A DNA stretch of 64,000 nucleotides from Fragilaria crotonensis. Lineage: Eukaryota; Bacillariophyta; Fragilariophyceae; Fragilariales; Fragilariaceae. Below, piece after piece: positions 63,474 through 64,000 of this stretch. Position 1 is the stretch's first letter. The number at the start of each line of letters is the position of its first letter. The stretch lies in NCBI GenBank assembly GCA_022925895.1, contig JAKSYS010000019.1, positions 1 to 64,000 of the forward strand, read 5' to 3'. Under the pieces are notes generated by a model. The model searched no databases. It saw only the letters and a program-made list of their open reading frames with translations, and was not told the origin of the DNA. Made by a program: the position numbers and the translations under genes.

Positions 63474-64000
63474 ATGATTCGAATCTTGGTAACACAGCGT
63501 TCGTCCTTGACACGAAACAGCCTCTTCCCCAAAACTGTTCGAGTCTTCTTGTCTCGTTTCAAATCGTCCATGCCTGTCACAGACGACGACGACTCGGACG
63601 CCTATTCCAACTCTGAGATTCGACGATTAATACACTTGCGCAATGTCGGCATCTTGGCTCATGTCGATGCCGGCAAGACGACCGTCACGGAACGCATGCT
63701 GGCATTAGCGGGTGTTGTGAGACGCCCCGGGACGGTTGACGAGGGGAATACCGTCACTGATTATTTGCCCGCCGAACGTGAGCGAGGCATAACCATTCAG
63801 TCGGCAGCAATATCTTTTGAGTGGGGCTGGCACAACCACTACACAGGGGATGATTTTGAAGCGAACGACAAGGTACAAGTTCATCTTATTGATACGCCAG
63901 GTCACGTTGATTTTTCGGTGGAAGTCAATCGATCAGTTGCTGTTTTGGATGGAGCCGTGCTTGTGGTTGATGCCGTTGCTGGTGTTCAGGCCCAGACGGA
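63474..64000 (+). CDS. GFM2: GFM2/EF-G2mt-like translational GTPase, 5' part (runs off window)
   Basis: 175 codons open to the window end. A Ser/Arg-rich leader ([18 protein letters not shown]) suggests mitochondrial import. G1 [24 protein letters not shown] (G2/switch I) and DTPGHVDF (G3) define an elongation-factor-G type GTPase. The [23 protein letters not shown] stretch resembles GFM2 (mitochondrial ribosome-recycling factor RRF2mt) more than EF-G1. The remaining domains are outside the window, so the EF-G/GFM2 choice is provisional. Confidence 0.82.
   Translation, partial: MIRILVTQRSSLTRNSLFPKTVRVFLSRFKSSMPVTDDDDSDAYSNSEIRRLIHLRNVGILAHVDAGKTTVTERMLALAGVVRRPGTVDEGNTVTDYLPAERERGITIQSAAISFEWGWHNHYTGDDFEANDKVQVHLIDTPGHVDFSVEVNRSVAVLDGAVLVVDAVAGVQAQT

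Noticed and set aside
1-64000. CRISPR arrays, rRNA genes, bacterial operons or Shine-Dalgarno sites
   Set aside because: None seen; the sequence is nuclear eukaryotic with introns and plastid/mitochondrial presequences.

Overview
The window is nuclear DNA from a stramenopile alga, very probably a pennate diatom close to Phaeodactylum tricornutum. Evidence: (i) three proteins start with a signal peptide followed by the diatom A-F type plastid-targeting cleavage motif (CNAF-V, SNAF-V, TSAF-S); (ii) a nuclear petC (cytochrome b6f Rieske protein) is present; (iii) introns are short (about 63 to 96 nt, GT-AG); (iv) intergenic DNA is saturated with GTAC-rich low-complexity tracts; (v) Ty1/copia-type LTR elements are abundant. 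The species name is an inference.

Layout. 1-595: 3' end of a copia element (RNase H, polypurine tract, LTR). 765-8103: FAD amine-oxidase-type plastid enzyme (-, frame broken), a one-cysteine mitochondrial ferredoxin-like protein (+), DUF711/UPF0210 protein (-), a small inverted-repeat element, and a plastid histidine phosphatase (-). 8104-9071: GT-A-like glycosyltransferase (+, frame broken). 9725-16206: a complete tyrosine-recombinase retrotransposon of the DIRS/Ngaro/PAT type on the minus strand (gag, RT-RNase H, tyrosine recombinase) with split direct repeats that are perfect wherever compared. 17170-36477: MFSD5/MOT2-like transporter, a UIM+PDZ protein, a LicD-family fusion protein, DGAT2, a gene-poor stretch with degenerate tandem repeats and a TA-flanked MITE, an OB-fold protein and ASCC2. 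36876-56991: a large decayed copia element (-, TSD GGTAG) whose 5' LTR has been invaded by a second, much younger copia element (+, 48785-56890, TSD GTTAC). 57233-64000: Ras-like GTPase, petC (-), sulfotransferase, Mediator subunit MED6, and the 5' part of a GFM2-like translational GTPase that runs off the window.

The host genes are unrelated single-copy genes in no evident pathway order; they are mostly in divergent or convergent pairs with GTAC-rich spacers. The most notable items are the DIRS-like element with its CGG trinucleotide at both termini and at the internal repeat junction, the hydrophobic segments between nucleocapsid and protease in the young copia element, the very long pre-gag region of the old copia element, the cysteine-poor complex-I-type ferredoxin, and the LicD fusion protein. 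All calls come from reading sequence and motifs by eye; no database search was run.
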